From Gammaproteobacteria bacterium (lineage in GTDB: Bacteria; Pseudomonadota; Gammaproteobacteria; Methylococcales; Methylomonadaceae), in contig JAJRWJ010000159.1 in the NCBI GenBank assembly GCA_024276805.1, positions 1 to 6,998 of the forward strand: 6,998 nucleotides of DNA, in the 5' to 3' direction. The translations under genes and the position numbers were made by a program. Below the pieces are notes generated by a model that saw only the letters and a program-made list of their open reading frames with translations, was not told where the DNA came from and ran no database searches. Below, piece after piece: positions 6,564 through 6,998 of this stretch. Each line of letters begins with the position of its first letter. Position 1 is the stretch's first letter.

Positions 6564-6591
6564 GGAACGGCGAGGGAGTCGAATTTGCCAT
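6540..6591 (-). pseudogene. intI: Displaced N-terminus of intI ahead of a +1 frameshift
   Basis: An ATG at 6591-6589 opens MANSTPSPFLEKVRGA, a normal IntI N-terminus. It should continue directly into IRVRHYSIRTEQ, but that is encoded one base out of phase. On the minus strand the junction reads GTGCGTGGTGCGGATCCGTG; removing one G of the GG (near 6539-6545) restores V-R-G-A-I-R-V-R-H-Y and a 328-residue protein, the usual family length. As written, the ATG frame runs into TGA at 6450-6448 after 47 codons. A sequencing error in a short G run is possible. Confidence 0.75.
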
Positions 6592-6620
6592 ATTGTTCTC
6601 TATATGTTCTCTTTCAAAAA

Positions 6621-6649
6621 ACAATAATGCAACTTGAAAAAAATAGCAA
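6621..6649 (-). promoter_or_regulatory. intI: Possible intI promoter
   Basis: On the minus strand TTGCTA (6649-6644) is followed after 17 bp by TATTGT (6626-6621); each matches the sigma70 consensus at four of six bases. Transcription would start near 6614, about 23 nt before the original ATG at 6591. The two TGTTCTCT repeats would fall between start site and ATG. I found no CTGT-N8-ACAG LexA box here. Confidence 0.35.
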
Positions 6650-6744
6650 GCATATTATCCGGAAACTTTCCGTATTTCACGCAAAGAAAATACGATTTTT
6701 GCTGTGCAATGCAGGGGAAATATGATAGTTTTCGAGTGAAAGAT

Positions 6745-6768
6745 AAAAAACAGGCAGGTATTTGCCTG
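6745..6768 (-). terminator. Leftward intrinsic terminator upstream of intI
   Basis: On the minus strand CAGGCA (6768-6763) pairs with TGCCTG (6756-6751) around a 6-nt loop, directly followed by TTTTTT (6750-6745). This is a clean terminator shape. It would stop leftward transcription arriving from the right before it reaches the intI promoter. Confidence 0.6.
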
Positions 6769-6811
6769 GAAAATGAACTGTTGTTGAAAAAACCATCCCT
6801 TGCGGGATATA

Positions 6812-6847
6812 CGGAAAAAGTCCGTGTTTAAACAGGGACTTTTTCCG
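6812..6847. terminator. 36-bp near-perfect palindrome, bidirectional terminator shape
   Basis: CGGAAAAAGTCC (6812-6823) pairs exactly with GGACTTTTTCCG (6836-6847). The centre TGTTTAAACA is itself palindromic, and the only mismatch is G6824 against G6835. The GTCC...GGAC stem flanked by AAAAA and TTTTT reads as a terminator on both strands. A protein-binding operator or recombination site is an alternative. Confidence 0.5.
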
Positions 6848-6858
6848 GCTACTAAGCT

Positions 6859-6865
6859 GTTGAAC
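6859..6865 (+). other. GTTGAAC, possible attI core or IS junction
   Basis: GTTGAAC matches the GTTRRRY core at which integron cassettes join attI. It is the only such match I found between the intI start and the window end, in the orientation expected for a cassette array to the right. It is about 270 bp from the intI start, rather far. Its last four bases, GAAC, also match a tetranucleotide target of IS91-type elements (established for IS91). A 7-base motif alone is weak evidence. Confidence 0.2.
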
Positions 6866-6934
6866 TAAACCGCTCCGCGGTGGCTTTTCCTCCCCAGCCC
6901 TCAACGCTTTCCCTTTGTAGCGAATAGTCGCACA

Positions 6935-6971
6935 CTCCTCAGTGACCACTTTTGGTCTGTCATTTGAGGAG
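6935..6971 (+). promoter_or_regulatory. Hairpin that could hide the ribosome-binding site of the next gene
   Basis: CTCCTC (6935-6940) is the exact complement of GAGGAG (6966-6971), the Shine-Dalgarno of the frame starting at 6979. A-U and G-U pairs extend the helix inward, and an inner hairpin, GACCA (6944-6948) with TGGTC (6953-6957), stacks inside it. The folded message would have its ribosome site blocked. Confidence 0.45.
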
Positions 6972-6978
6972 AAGTACG

Positions 6979-6998
6979 ATGACTCCGTTACGTCAGAA
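6979..6998 (+). CDS. Start of a tyrosine recombinase, possibly IS91-associated (partial)
   Basis: Only six codons (MTPLRQ) and two further bases are in the window. The ATG at 6979 follows a strong GAGGAG Shine-Dalgarno at 7-nt spacing. MTPLRQ is a common opening of the phage-integrase-family proteins encoded just ahead of IS91-type transposases (from memory). This would place a mobile element at the right edge, next to the integron remnant. The evidence is short, so the product is a guess, while the existence of a translation start is well supported. Confidence 0.45.

Larger units (their letters stand above)
6592..6978. other. Cassette side of intI: AT-rich, dyad-dense, no gene
   Basis: This 387-bp stretch is where the intI promoter, attI site, cassette promoter and first cassette would be expected. 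I see no protein-like frame in it and no attC with paired RYYYAAC and GTTRRRY boxes. It holds two TGTTCTCT direct repeats (6594-6601, 6605-6612; 11-bp period), a CGGAAAcTTTCCG dyad (6660-6672) and CGTATTT/AAATACG arms (6671-6694). Further right are an ATCCC/GGGAT hairpin (6795-6808) and an ACCGC/GCGGT hairpin (6869-6881), besides the terminators listed separately. About 6600-6760 is clearly more AT-rich than the neighbouring genes. Confidence 0.55.

Noticed and set aside
6255..6725. Rightward open frame of 156 codons over the intI start region
   Set aside because: It mostly overlaps conserved IntI coding sequence in antisense and then runs through AT-rich non-coding DNA; no domain is seen.
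6783..6789. GTTGAAA as an attI core
   Set aside because: The last base violates GTTRRRY, and no supporting structure surrounds it.
1..6998. CRISPR array, tRNA or rRNA genes
   Set aside because: No regularly spaced identical repeats and no cloverleaf or rRNA-like stretch were noticed on either strand.

Overview
The window looks like a piece of a proteobacterial chromosome, probably gammaproteobacterial. This is judged from moderate GC, REP-like intergenic palindromes, a chromosomal-type integron integrase and the gene families present. The species cannot be named from the sequence alone.

Layout from left to right. Positions 1-189 are the last 62 codons of a rightward sodium:alanine symporter gene. 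It faces a leftward lipid-type operon across an 18-bp perfect inverted repeat (236-307). The operon is transcribed from right to left: a cytochrome P450 (3023-4336), a fatty-acyl-AMP ligase fused to a C-terminal carrier domain (1068-3026, 4-bp ATGA overlap with the P450), and a DUF374-type lysophospholipid acyltransferase-like protein (313-1017, 50 bp further on). Next is a 590-bp non-coding stretch (4337-4926). It holds a degenerate REP/MITE-like repeat, a plausible promoter, three consecutive hairpins and a 22-bp palindrome. This leads into a divergent TetR/AcrR-family regulator (4927-5535).

Convergent with the regulator is an integron integrase gene (5604-6591, leftward). Its natural ATG and first 16 codons are separated from the rest by a one-base insertion, so it is probably a decaying gene. 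The cassette side of intI (6592-6978) has no gene and no recognisable attC. It is AT-rich and full of dyads, including one leftward and one bidirectional intrinsic-terminator shape. The window ends 20 bases into a rightward frame starting MTPLRQ. This resembles the tyrosine recombinases that travel with IS91-like transposases, and its Shine-Dalgarno can fold into a hairpin.

Working model (inference): the ligase adenylates a fatty acid and loads it onto its own carrier domain, the P450 oxidises the acyl chain, and the acyltransferase moves it to an acceptor, giving a modified lipid. The divergent TetR-type protein would control this. The module sits beside mobile DNA (a broken integron platform and an IS-type recombinase), which suggests an accessory region.
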